A DNA stretch of 64,000 nt from Caenorhabditis elegans. Its lineage: Eukaryota; Nematoda; Chromadorea; Rhabditida; Rhabditidae. The position numbers and the translations under genes were made by a program. The notes below the pieces were generated by a model. It ran no database searches. It was given only the letters and a program-made list of their open reading frames with translations, and was not told where the DNA came from. Position 1 is the stretch's first letter. Every line of letters starts with the position of its first letter. Of this stretch, positions 1 through 10,131 are shown in pieces. The DNA is taken from contig NC_003280.10 in assembly GCF_000002985.6 (NCBI RefSeq), positions 434,001-498,000 on the forward strand. The letters run 5' to 3'.

Positions 1-10
1 ACTAAAACTT

Positions 11-198
11 CTACACGTGGTGTCAGGCTGTCCCATCGCAGCTTGATCTACAAAAAACGCGGGAGTTTTTTTCCACAGAAACGTGTGATGTCAGCACACT
101 CTTAACAATGCGAAATCAGTTTAAAAGTCTGCGTCTAAATTTCCGCACTTTTCGGAGATCAAACCGAGATGGGACATTCCGACACCACGTGCTTCTAG
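11..198. mobile_element. Palindromic MITE-like element
   Basis: Inverted termini of about 42 bp (11-51 and 155-198) share CACGTGGTGTC, TCCCATC and TTGATCT blocks and enclose about 100 bp without coding potential. The layout is that of a small non-autonomous DNA element. It sits in the relic of an F-box intron, whose sequence resumes after about 230. Family not identified. Confidence 0.6.
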
Positions 199-229
199 CA
201 AAGAAAACAGGGAAATTTCAGGAAAAAAA

Positions 230-703
230 ACTAGGAAGCAAGCAAGTGCAAAATTTTTCATCAAACACATACTTTATGAATATCTTGAAAAAATCCGGTA
301 AAACTACTCATTTACGCAAAAAGTATATATAAAACTGTTCAGAGATCAACTCTACCAAAAGGACATAATTCATTTTTTCGGTTTTTGGTACCGATTTTTA
401 CACAAAACCCCTTCTTGGAATTTTCCCGTTTTTTTTAAACGACCACATTATGTACTAAAATATGTGGTACACTTCCGAATTACCAGTTTTTTGTTGAAAC
501 CGGCTCGGTGTAAACAACTATTTGAAAATCCATATTTCAAATCAAAATTCTTTAATATGAACTCCATATCCTCTGTTGAAATATACGAATCGTCTCCAAG
601 AAGTTTAACAAAATGGCATTTTCAAAATAAAGGATGGCTCAACGCGGATTTAAATTCCCCGAAGATTTCATGACGGTCTATTGTCAATTCAACATCTCCT
701 CTG
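230..703 (-). pseudogene. F-box gene fragment (exon 4 and following intron)
   Basis: Read on the minus strand, 484-703 matches exon 4 of the F-box gene at 7,542-9,674 almost base for base, including LFRKCHF-like and MEFILKNFD-like stretches and the splice donor. The following intron matches down to about 230. At about 700 the match stops inside the exon, where unrelated sequence (left arm of the 697-4602 inverted repeat) is fused. There is no start, no earlier exons and no F-box. This is an inverted, truncated duplicate. Confidence 0.8.
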
Positions 704-1424
704 TCGAGCACAAGTTCGTAGAGCGGATGAACTGAGTCATCGGAAGTAAATTTTGGTTTTTCTGGGGAAAATTTGTGCTTAGCTTCCTTTTTCTTTTTTT
801 CATTTCCGATGACAAATGTGCTCTATTGCACCGAATTGTTGGATGGAATGCGGTATTTAGTGCATGTTTCAGCCGAGAATACCGATATTCCAGCCATCAA
901 TTTGGATAGAAGCTCGCAGATTACATATTGGTTAAAACAATATATAATCGGGGATTTTTTTCCGGGATTTTGAACGGAAATTGAGATTAGAGTTGTTTCT
1001 GGATACTGTAGCTTCTGGAACTACAGGGATATTGAATTCCCTGTATGCTTGTTAAACTTGTGCTTAAGTGAATAAAATAACATTTTAAAGTGTAAAAATA
1101 ATGATTTTCACAAAAATTCATGCTGAAAGCTCGCTCTAATGCAAATTTTTTTTACCATTTCTGCACAATGCGGGAGCACCGGTCCTCCTTCCAGCTTCAG
1201 CACGTATTCGGTGCACTGGGTTCCGGCTTTTGCGAAAATGTTCGATGATTTCTGGAAAAATTGACTTATATTTGAATTTCTAATACGAAAATATTCGCTA
1301 CCGTCAAGCTGAGCAATTGTCCGTACAAAAATGGTGACGTGGCAATCAGAGTGGGCGGGATTTTCGTGTAGGGACCTGTTTTCTCATGCACAAAATCCGA
1401 AAACATTAAAGCTTTGTATAGCAG

Positions 1425-1885
1425 CAGCTGGTTAAGATCTTGAGCAGCAAGGTGCACAATACAGGTGACACTAATTGAAAATCAATATATGGTGTCTGTT
1501 TGTAGTGTGTATCAGACACGAACATTGTGCACCTTCCTCGCAAAAATGAAAAGGGAAGCAACGCATTTTTGCATAACCCATATGGCATGGGAAAAGGGGT
1601 AAGGAAGAATGTGCAAAACGATGCAATGACTAAGCAGGTTCAGGTCGCTTGAAGGCTCAGAGGGCGGAGGGTCTCCCGTAAAGGACACCTTAAAATATTT
1701 ACAACATACCAGTTTCAGTTAGTTAACAGAACGAATCACGAAAATAGTTCTTTATATAAAAAATTGCAAGAAGCATATAAATATGTATTAATTTTCCGAG
1801 AAGTGGAACAATGTTTGTTGATCCATCGGGAATCTATCATGCCATATGAGAAAGTACATGGTTCTGGATTTGATTAAGATAGTTC
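1425..1885 (-). pseudogene. F-box gene last-exon fragment plus 3' flank
   Basis: Minus-strand copy of about 9635-10085: the end of an F-box last exon, then its downstream flank reaching the 5' side of the next F-box gene. Unlike the copy at 9672 it keeps the Trp codon (ATA TGG CAT GAT) before an in-frame TAA after FSEN. It is cut on one side by the 697-1420 arm and loses homology upstream of about 1885. Non-functional fragment. Confidence 0.8.
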
Positions 1886-2218
1886 GATTAAAATAGAAAT
1901 TCCAGAAAAATAATTGTTTTGACCAAAAAAAACATGGCTGAAAAATAGGAAAACCAAAAATAATTTTTAACATATTAAAAAAAAGGGAGTAATGCATATA
2001 TTCTGAGTCACGAAAATCTACGTGTCACCTTGCAAAAACTGTCGAAAAGTGCCAAAGTTGGGCAATTTATAGTGAAAAATCACAATTTTGAAACTCTTCT
2101 AAAATTGTTAATTTTGTAGCTAGAGGACTCAAAATTGATCTCCGAACTCTAAAAAACTGTCCTTTTCTAGTATATAATGGTTTCGAACATTTTCAGGAAA
2201 ATTAATATTTTTTGCCAA

Positions 2219-2775
2219 AGGTGAGCGGCAATCGGCGATCGGCGATCGGCGATCGGCAATTTTAGTGAATTTTCGGCGATCGCCGATCGCCGATGGAATT
2301 TTTCAATAAATTCATCTCAATTTTTAAAATCTCATGTTTTTTTTACGATTGTTTTGTTGTTTTTAATTTTTTTTTTGAGTAAATGTTAATTTTTTCGTCG
2401 CATTTCCTTACCAAACAAAAAACGGAAAGGTGTTTTGACCGAAAAAAAAAATCTGAGATGATGCAAGTGCGCCCCATCGCTCGTTGACACCCATCAGATT
2501 TCTGTGCATATTTCTGCGCAATTTTCTGGCGAAGATGCTGAAGGAAACAGTGACTCAGATGATGATTTTCTATTCGGCTAATATTGGAATTTATTAATTT
2601 TGATTGTTTTTGTTGATTTTTATTCATTTGTTATTGTTTTTATAAATAACTCGTTAAAATAGCTCTTAAAATTGGTTTTTTTTTTCAATATAAAAATATA
2701 GACGAAAGCCGATCGCCGAAATTTTTCGGAAATTGGTGATCGCCGATTTTTTTGGGCGACTGCTCAGCCCTGCCC
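2219..2775. mobile_element. hAT-like non-autonomous element
   Basis: The left end reads GGTGAGCGGC followed by four tandem GGCGATC-type units. The right end, reversed, reads GGCAGGGCTGAGCAG followed by the same CGATCGCC motif. The interior is AT-rich and non-coding. CAGGG-like termini with internal GCGATCGGC subterminal repeats suggest a hAT-type MITE. The exact target duplication was not resolved. A shorter relative lies at 13129-13383. Confidence 0.5.
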
Positions 2776-2779
2776 TGCA

Positions 2780-2968
2780 TGTCGTGTCAGCAGTTCACCT
2801 CAACTCCATCATGATCAGACAACATTGGATTGCCTTTTGGCTTCAGAATCCAAGGAGAACTCCCTAATGGGACCAACAACATTCGGTGGAATCGAAAATG
2901 CGGCGAATTCCGAAGAAAGTCCGCTGAAAAAAGAGCAAACCAGCGATGAGAACGAGAGCTCGACGTAA
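2780..2968 (+). pseudogene. Orphan C-terminal exon, gene unknown
   Basis: An open frame of about 60 codons ends at TAA 2966-2968. It encodes an acidic, serine-rich tail (pieces such as TTLDCLLASESKEN, TTFGGIENAANSEES, EQTSDENESST). A TGTCAG acceptor-like site lies in frame near its start. Composition and lack of stops look like a true coding exon, but there is no start codon and no partner exon next to it. It directly abuts the hAT-like element. I do not recognise the source gene. Confidence 0.4.
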
Positions 2969-3320
2969 AAATTTTAAAATTTAATTTTTCCCGGTAAAAA
3001 GAATGTTGTTTTTCAATTCGAGAAAAAAAAAACTTCAGTGATTTTTGGCGTTTTTTTGCAGTTTTATAAGTGGGAAGTAGCTACGTGGCTAATACAGAAA
3101 CCCGAATTAAGATTATGATTTATGAGATTTTCTTCCTCTTATTAGGATCTTTGCAGCTTGAAGCGGCTCGTAGTTTCAGTAATCCTAACTTTCCCACTTA
3201 GAAAAGTATAAAATGAAACCGGAGGTGCGGAAGCTATTCCCAAATTTTTAATTTTGTAAGGTTCTAACCCGTTCACTCTCCCACACAATAAACTAATAGA
3301 GAATTACTTTATCTTTCCAG

Positions 3321-3429
3321 GTCGTACAGACACTCTACTGAATGGATCTCGTCTTCGGACATACACCTTGGCCTCAGACAACAAGATCCGCAAGCAACGT
3401 CGCCCGACTGGACTTATAAATGTTTGACC
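3321..3429 (+). pseudogene. Orphan exon, interrupted
   Basis: After a good acceptor (ATCTTTCCAG, ending 3320) the frame reads RTDTLLNGSRLRTYTLAS and then a basic stretch, ending at a stop just inside the LTR-like unit starting at 3421. It looks like an exon of the same unidentified gene as 2780-2968 and 3811-4655, cut by the insertion. No function assigned. Confidence 0.35.
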
Positions 3430-3775
3430 CACCACTCGTTTTGACCCACGATCCCGAGCGCGCGCGCACACACTTTCTGTTTGTTTTTCCTTCTAGAAAG
3501 TGTTGCGTCGCCCCTTTTATCTCTGCGTCTCTCGTGTGTCGGCGACTCCGCCTCCCCACCAGAGCCGGGCTTTAAAAGGTTTTCCTCATTCTAGGACTTT
3601 CCTACTTTTCTCTTGTTTTGTTCCCATTCCTCCCCTATTGTTATTCTCTCTCCCCATTCATTGTGCCGCCACCGAGCGCTTTCCACAGTGTCTTATATTT
3701 TATCTTAATAAACCCATAATTTAGCACATAACTCGTTCGTGTTATACTTTATCACCGACCAGTATAATTGAAACA
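3421..3775 (+). mobile_element. Possible solo LTR
   Basis: A 355 bp unit beginning TGTTT and ending AAACA. Inside are a TATA-like TTTAAAAGG, pyrimidine-rich tracts and AATAAA near 3706, in the order expected of a promoter and polyadenylation signal in an LTR. No clear 5 bp target duplication is visible, and no second LTR or retrotransposon coding region is in the window. A captured promoter fragment is an alternative. Confidence 0.3.
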
Positions 3776-3810
3776 CAGCGAGTAAAGCCAAACCTTTACT
3801 ATTTTTCCAG

Positions 3811-4655
3811 ACAACACTCATCCCAAGAGACTGATCGTGCCGGTTTCCAGTTTCTTGAGGTCCATGGCTCCAAGGTTCATGATCTATACAAAGCTTTAAT
3901 GTTTTCGGATTTTGTGCATGAGAAAACAGGTCCCTACACGAAAATCCCGCCCACTCTGATTGCCACGTAACCATTTTTGTACGGACAATTGCTCAGCTTG
4001 ACGGTAGCGAATATTTTCGAATTAGAAATTCAAATATAAGTCAATTTTTCCAGAAATCATCGACTATATTCGCAAAAGCCGGAACCCAGTGCACCGAATA
4101 CGTGCTGAAGCTGGAAGGAGGACCGGTGCTCCCGCATTGTGCAGAAATGGTAAAAAAATTTGCATTAGAGCGAGCTTTCAGCATGAATTTTTGTGAAAAT
4201 CATTATCCTTAAAATGTTATTTTATTCACTTAAGCACAAGTTTAACAAGCATATAGGGAATTCAATATCCCTGTAGTTCCAGAAGCTACAGTATCCAGAA
4301 ACAACTCTAATCTCAATTTCCGTTCAAAATCCCGGAAAAAAATCCCCGATTATATATTGTTTTAACCAATATGTAATCTGCGAGCTTCTATCCAAATTGA
4401 TGGCTGGAATATCGGTATTCTCGGCTGAAACATGCACTAAATACCGCATTCCAACCAACAATTTGGTGCAATAGAGCACATTTGTCATCGGAAATGAAAA
4501 AAAGAAAAAGGAAGCTAAGCACAAATTTTCCCCAGAAAAACCAAAATTTACTTCAGATGACTCAGTTCATCCGCTCTACGAAATTGTGCTCGACAGAGGA
4601 GAAGCCAGTAACAATGCAGGTTATGGATCGACATACGAGTCAAGGAATGTCTGAT
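3811..4655 (+). pseudogene. Orphan exons of an unidentified gene
   Basis: Three exon-like blocks. The first starts after ATTTTTCCAG (3810) and reads QETDRAGFQFLEVHGSK before a TAA at 3968. The second (4054-4148) has a TTTTCCAG acceptor and GTAAAA donor and reads TQCTEYVLKLEGGPV. The third (about 4526-4655) follows TTTTCCCCAG and reads SDDSVHPLYEIVLDRGE to a TGA. Codon use looks coding. The blocks cannot all be joined with confidence, and there is no initiator methionine. Part is duplicated in inverted orientation at 697-1420. Probably debris of one gene; I do not recognise the product. Confidence 0.4.
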
Positions 4656-5349
4656 TGGACGGACGGTGCCACCAATTGGAATACTGTGACAATTGCTGAG
4701 AATTGTGTGAAATTAACTAAGAATTAAGATTTTTGAGGAATTAATTGAATATCCTGTGAAATAAGTATTCCCGATGATTGTGAAGTGTTTTGTGGTTGTT
4801 TTAAGTTAAAAATGAATATTTAAATTTAAAAATAGCAGCAAAAAGTGGGCATCAATGGTTTTCTTTGTATATACATAATTGGAATCGATACAGAATTCTT
4901 AAATCGAATTTTTCAAGAAAACATACCGGAAAACAAATACATTAATTTATTTAACGCAATGGAACGTGCTCACAACATGTCAAACGCTACATGGCCGAAG
5001 AAAATTTGACATACGCAGCAAAATTTGACCTTTCAAAAAAATTAATATTACGTGTAATCTTTTTTTCCAATGGAATTGAATTTTTGGCTGATACATGAGG
5101 GAATGTGTTTCTAGCTGTAATTTCAGTAACACTGTCCAAGAAAAACTCTCAATATTTTTACCTTTGCTTATAACCCCCTACAAAATTTTTTCGGACAAAA
5201 AAAAAACAAGCATGGAGATTCCAGGTGAATTTCGAATCCTCATCTTCATTTTTCAGACTGAAATTCCGAAAATAAAATTGAGGGAGGAGCTTAAATAAAA
5301 AAGAAATAAAAAACAAAAGCCACGTGGCCAGTGCGATTTATATTTTTTC
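4656..5349. other. No gene seen
   Basis: AT-rich sequence with short frames only. No splice-consistent coding, RNA gene or clear repeat boundary was found. Confidence 0.5.
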
Positions 5350-6185
5350 ATAAGAGCCCAAACTTTTTTCTGGAAAAGTTCCTAAATACTCATCAAACAT
5401 TCATAAATAATATTTAAACAAAAAATCCCGAGATAATACTTTTGTTTTCAAGATATTCAGGTTGAAAACTAATGTCCTGAAACTTGGATTTTGGCTCCTT
5501 AAGAAGGTAAAACAGATACCGTATATCTTCTATTAATATGGCCTCCCTATTAGACTTGCACTCCCTATTAGTATTGCCCCTCGGAGACCTTCCGAAAATT
5601 AGTATTGCACTCCCTATTAGTCTTGCACTCTCTAATAGTCTTGCGTTAACTTTTTTGTATTGCAAACCCGTCTCGCTAATTTCAGGATTTCAACAACATT
5701 TTTTGCCTATTTTGCAACAGTTTTCACATCATTTCTACGAGATTGAAGTTTTTGAACTTATATGAAAATCAAATTTTCTGAATTTTTACATATGATTCGA
5801 GCTTTTTCAGGAAAAAACTAGTAAGCTCAAAGTCAGAAAATGTTCTGAAAATTAGTATTGCACTCCCTAATAGTCTTGCATTCCCTATTAGTATTGCAAG
5901 CGGGAAGACCATCGAAAAATAGTATTGCAGCCATATTAATAGAAGAAATACGGTATTTAGCTTTTACGTTAATACCCGCAATCATTTACAAATTAGAGCA
6001 CGATTAAATTGAAACTGTTTTTGGGATTTAAACATTTTTTGGAGCCAAAATCCAAGTTTCAGGACATTAGTTTTCAACCTGAATATCTTGAAAACAAAAG
6101 TATTATCTCAGGATTTTTTGTTTAAATACTGTTTATGAATGTTTGATGAGTATTTAGGAACTTTTTCAGAAACAGTTCGGGCTAC
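5350..6185. mobile_element. Nested palindromic element
   Basis: Outer inverted arms of about 150 bp (5350-5504 and 6041-6185) share GGTTGAAAACTAATGTCC and flanks. Inside is a second inverted pair, ACCGTATATCTTCTATTAA (from 5518) against the complement ending near 5954. Internal direct repeats of ATTAGTATTGCACTCCC and ATTAGTCTTGCA follow. The ACCGTATTT-type terminus recurs in the small palindromes at 7872, 18746 and 21484. Non-coding; family unnamed. Confidence 0.65.
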
Positions 6186-6985
6186 TTTTCTCAGAATTTC
6201 AGTCTGAAAATGTATGATTTTTTAATTCAAAATTTGAGGGCAATTCGTTCATTGTGTTTCAAGGTCAATGGATTAATGGCTAAGACTAAAACATCATTGA
6301 CCGAAGAATGAGTTTTTATTCATAAAAACGACATGTTGTGGTGCTGGATTGTGTATAAACCGGAAAGATTTCGCAGAAAATCAGTATTAAATTTTTATAA
6401 AATTTTGATAATAAAAATTCACGTCAAGAAAAAAAAGATGAGTTGAAATCTGAATATTATAAGAAACTATATACAGAAATTTGTGTTGTACCCGAAAAGG
6501 TTTTCAGGTCTGTTCTTTCAAATTATTAGGTACTTGTGTATCATACCTCCGCCATTTTAAAAATTAATTTTTTAACTTTTAAAATAAAAACGTGTGGAAT
6601 TCTTTCGTATTTTTTGGGATCACAACCAGACAGTGTACCTGAATCCCAGATCCGCAGTGCATAGCGCTTGAAGAACGGATCGTCCTTTAATCCTTTTTTA
6701 GGCTTTTAACATGAATTTACAAACAATTTAGCATGTTCTCCTTATTATAAAAAAGTATTATTATAACTAACTGATTTTTAAAAATTAAACAGAAGGATTT
6801 AAAAGTTTCAGAAATTTGAAGTAAACGTTGAGTTTTTCAGTTTCAATCTTTGAAAAAGTCTATCCATACTTTTGTTAAGAATCCTGAAGCCTTTTCATAA
6901 AGCTTGCGTCCCAAAAAATGCCTTAAAAGTTGTCAGTGCGGATTTTTGTGTTCAAACTATTAATTGTTGCAAAAATAAAACGGGA
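6186..6985. other. No gene seen
   Basis: AT-rich spacer. I find no complete exon or RNA gene before the F-box relic that follows. Confidence 0.5.
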
Positions 6986-6989
6986 AAAT

Positions 6990-7100
6990 ACATTCAAATT
7001 CAGCACCAAAGATTAAAATTAGAAGATTTCAAAGTGATGAATTTCGAAAAGATTAAATTTGATTATCCTGGTGGATTTTCGGAACCGATACTCGGAGTTT
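6990..7100 (+). pseudogene. F-box associated-region relic
   Basis: The frame reads LKLEDFKVMNFEKIKFDY, matching LTVDELKMMNCERIRFDY in exon 5 of the neighbouring F-box gene. Only this segment survives. It is followed by a divergent tail, a stop and a short ATTT-type repeat near 7150-7182. A decayed older copy upstream of the 7,542 gene. Confidence 0.65.
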
Positions 7101-7541
7101 TAACCATTTGTTGAAGAAGATCTATAAAAAATTATGGGCCGCAACAGACATCTTAAGAATTATTTATTTATTTATTTATTTAATACGATTCCATACGAAT
7201 CGTATTCACATAAAATCAAATACCTATTAAAACAAATCAATTCCGTCAATACATGGTAAAAAAATAGCTAATGCATAATTACAATTCATAATTATCACCT
7301 GCAAATGGGATTAGAAACATAAAAAGGAAAGAGAATTATGAGATCAAGAGAGAGGTGCACAATCCCCTCCCCCCCCTCCCAGTCAATTGGAAATTGAATA
7401 CAGCGTGCTCAGCTATTGACCTCTCATAGTGAGAATCTTATTGGGTCTCCCCATCTGTCCGTGACGTCTCTAGCTAGTGCTCTGTTTCTCTTACTGTGTT
7501 ACTGTGTCGATCAATACTATTTTTTGCGAACCATTTTCAAA

Positions 7542-9674
7542 ATGCTCCTCGACTATCTGTTACTCTTAATAATCACCGCCTTTTTAATAATTGCGGTAAT
7601 AAAAATAAAACTTAAAGTGAGTTATTTCCTTATTATATACAAGAAAATTTCAATGATTTTGTTACAGAAAAAACCATTCCATTTGAGAAAACTGCCGCAT
7701 GTTGCATTCAGAAATGTATTAAATTCAATGGATATTAATAAAGTGTAAGTATGGTTGTGGTTGGTTGGAGCCTCCATTTTGTGGCCGGGGCCTAATAGAC
7801 CGAAAATTAGAATTTTTCATATTAGCTTCTAATATTTTGCGCTGAAATTCAAATTTTTAGGCAAAAAAATCTACCGTATTTCCACTGTTAGTCTCGCACC
7901 CCTAAGGACTAATAGAGGAAATACGGTAATTATCCAATATTTCTTAAACAAATCAACAAATTTTAAAATTTTTCCAGAATCGATTTATCCATGAAATCTA
8001 CTCGTTTCCGACGGAGACTAAAACAAGTAAATCGAAAAATTTTCAACCTGATCATTGAACGCTATGAAATATATTCTTCCAAATTGGGAGAAGATTCCTG
8101 GTATCGAAGAATAATTGTAATGGAAACAGAGAGAGATATGCAATTTGCATATCACTTTATGATGAATAAGGCACGAATAGAAGGATACGACTGGGCAACT
8201 CATGAGGACATCAATGATCATATCAGCTTCTTTTGGTTAGTTTTTTAGAGTGTTCGAGCACAACTCAAGTGGATTTTTTCCGATTTTTTTTGCTATGATT
8301 TGAAGTTTGAACAGAATTAAATACTCCTTTTTAAAAATGTTTTTTTTAGCACAGAATATAAGAAAGTGAATAAGTCGCCTTGCTTATCTTATGGAACTTC
8401 ACAAGAATTAACCAAACTTTTGGATATCTTAAACGGATCCTTTTTAATCGATCATGTTGAATTGACAATGGAGCGTGATGAAATCTTTGGGGAATTTAAA
8501 TCCGCGTTGAGCCATCCTTTATTTCGGAAATGCCATTTTGTTAAACTTCTTGGAGACGATTCGTATATTTCAACAGAGGATATGGAGTTCATATTAAAGA
8601 ATTTCGATTTAAAATATGGATTTTCAAATAACTGTTTACACCGAGCCGGTTTTAACAAAAAATTGGTAAGTTGGAAGTGTATTTCAGTATTTAATTTGGT
8701 AGTTAAAAAAACGGGAAAATTCCAAGTACTTTAAAAAATAATGTGTACATTTTTTCACCTAGATTTACGATTTGAGGGGGGCTTTTGTGTCAAAACTATT
8801 TTTACAGACCTATACCCAAAACCGAAATAATAAATTATGTCCTTTTGGGTTTTAATATAACCTTTTTGCGTAAATGAGTAGTTTTACCGGATTTTTCAAG
8901 ATATTCATAAAGTAAGTGTTGGCGAAAAACTTTGCACTTGCTAACTTGCCTATAGTTTTTTTTGCGTATCAGTAATTTTTTCACATCCACTACTCTTTTT
9001 TTAGTGGGTCAATATTCCACGATTGGATTTCCAAAATTTTTTTACGGACGCAAGTTTAACAGTAGACGAGTTGAAAATGATGAATTGCGAAAGGATTCGA
9101 TTTGATTATCTTTATGGATCCTCGGGAGTACAACTAAACAAGTACGTCCGATACTGGTTAGCCGGGAATATGTCAAAACTACGAAGATTTCAATTAAATT
9201 TCTGGAATGATAGGTGGACTGATGACTTATGGAATGGTTTACCGCACTCCTCAGAGTGGAATCCAAAACGTCGAGCAAGATTTTTCTAGTGAGTTTGATC
9301 TGACAAGAGAAGTATTAAAACCTGATTAAATGTACCTCAAAAATTTTGAAAAAAATGTTTCACCATAATATCTTTGGTAAGTGAATGAAATTTTATTGAG
9401 TTGACTATTATATTTTAATGTTTTTAAACATAAAAAAAATCAACTCTTCACACTTTCAAAGTCATAGAAAGAATCTGAAAACTTTTTTTGAAAGTTTCCA
9501 GAATTGTTCGAGTAAAAAATGAGCGCCTGTGCTAAGCTCAGAGATTAACACCAAATAATTTTCAGTGATGATCTGGAGGTAGTGGATTGTTCAAAAGGAC
9601 GAGATATCGAAAGAAGTGATGGTCTACTTGCAACTGTTTTAATCGAATCCAGAACCATGTACTTTCTCATATGA
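7542..9674 (+). CDS. Membrane-anchored F-box protein, 372 aa
   Basis: Exons 7542-7616, 7668-7744, 7978-8235, 8350-8665, 9005-9288 and 9566-9674 join in phase to 372 codons plus stop. Residues 2-22 (LLDYLLLLIITAFLIIAVIKI) form a membrane helix followed by KLKKK, predicting a cytosolic remainder. Residues about 27-65 look like a nematode F-box (PFHLRKLPHVAF, then IDLSMKSTRFRRRLK). The region around YVRYWLAGNMSKLRRF resembles the FBA_2 F-box-associated domain. By family, such proteins link substrates to SKP1/cullin ligases. The start is the first ATG before the hydrophobic segment. The last exon stops at TGA 9672-9674, where every sister copy has TGG, so the C-terminus is shortened by about 15 to 35 residues. 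Whether it is functional is open. Confidence 0.7.
7872..7928. repeat. 57 bp palindrome with ACCGTATTT ends
   Basis: TACCGTATTTCC...GGAAATACGGTA ends enclose CTCGCACCCCTAA. Near copies lie at 18746-18809 and 21484-21549 in the equivalent introns of sister F-box copies, so the insertion predates the duplications. It lies in intron 2 of the F-box gene. Confidence 0.7.
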
Positions 9675-10131
9675 CATGATAGATTCCCGATGGATCAACA
9701 AACATTGTTTAACTTCTCGGAAAATTAATACATACTTATATGCTTCTTGCAATTTTTTATATAAAGAACTATTTTCGTGATTCGTTCTGTTAACTAACTG
9801 AAACTGGTATGTTGTAAATATTTTAAGGTGTCCTTTACGGGAGACCCTCCGCCCTCTGAGCCTTCAAGCGATCTGAACCTGCTTAGTCATCGCATCGTTT
9901 TGCACATTCTTCCTTACCCCTTTTCCCATGCCATATGGGTTATGCAAAAATGCGTTGCTTCCCTTTTCATTTTTGCGAGGAAGGTGCATAATGTTCGTGT
10001 CTGATACACACTACAAACAGACACCATATATTGATTTTCAATTAGTGTCACCTGTATTGTGCACCTTGCTGCTCACGATCCTAACCAGCTGCTGCGCTGC
10101 CGTATTTATCGATCACAACACAGTTCTGAAA

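Larger units (their letters stand above)
697..4602. repeat. Inverted duplication, arms about 0.72 kb
   Basis: Arms 697-1420 and 3889-4602 are near-identical reverse complements separated by about 2.47 kb. Both arms carry the same exon-like segment (1158-1253 minus, 4054-4148 plus) and a dispersed repeat containing GTGCTCTATTGCACC. The right arm continues smoothly into exon-like sequence on both sides and is probably the source. The left arm abuts broken F-box sequence on both sides and is probably the inserted copy. The spacer holds an F-box 3' fragment, a hAT-like element, orphan exons and an LTR-like unit. Confidence 0.85.

Noticed and set aside
464..673. Plus-strand ORF at the left end
   Set aside because: It is the antisense of F-box exon 4 (same relation at 8452-8658 minus against the real plus exon).
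5518..5954. Inner palindrome as a separate tRNA or small RNA gene
   Set aside because: Long perfect inverted ends and internal direct repeats fit a transposable element; no box motifs or RNA fold were recognised.
7416..7541. Upstream extension of the F-box protein from a TTG codon
   Set aside because: Nematode nuclear genes start at ATG. The first ATG at 7542 directly precedes the conserved hydrophobic segment in all copies.
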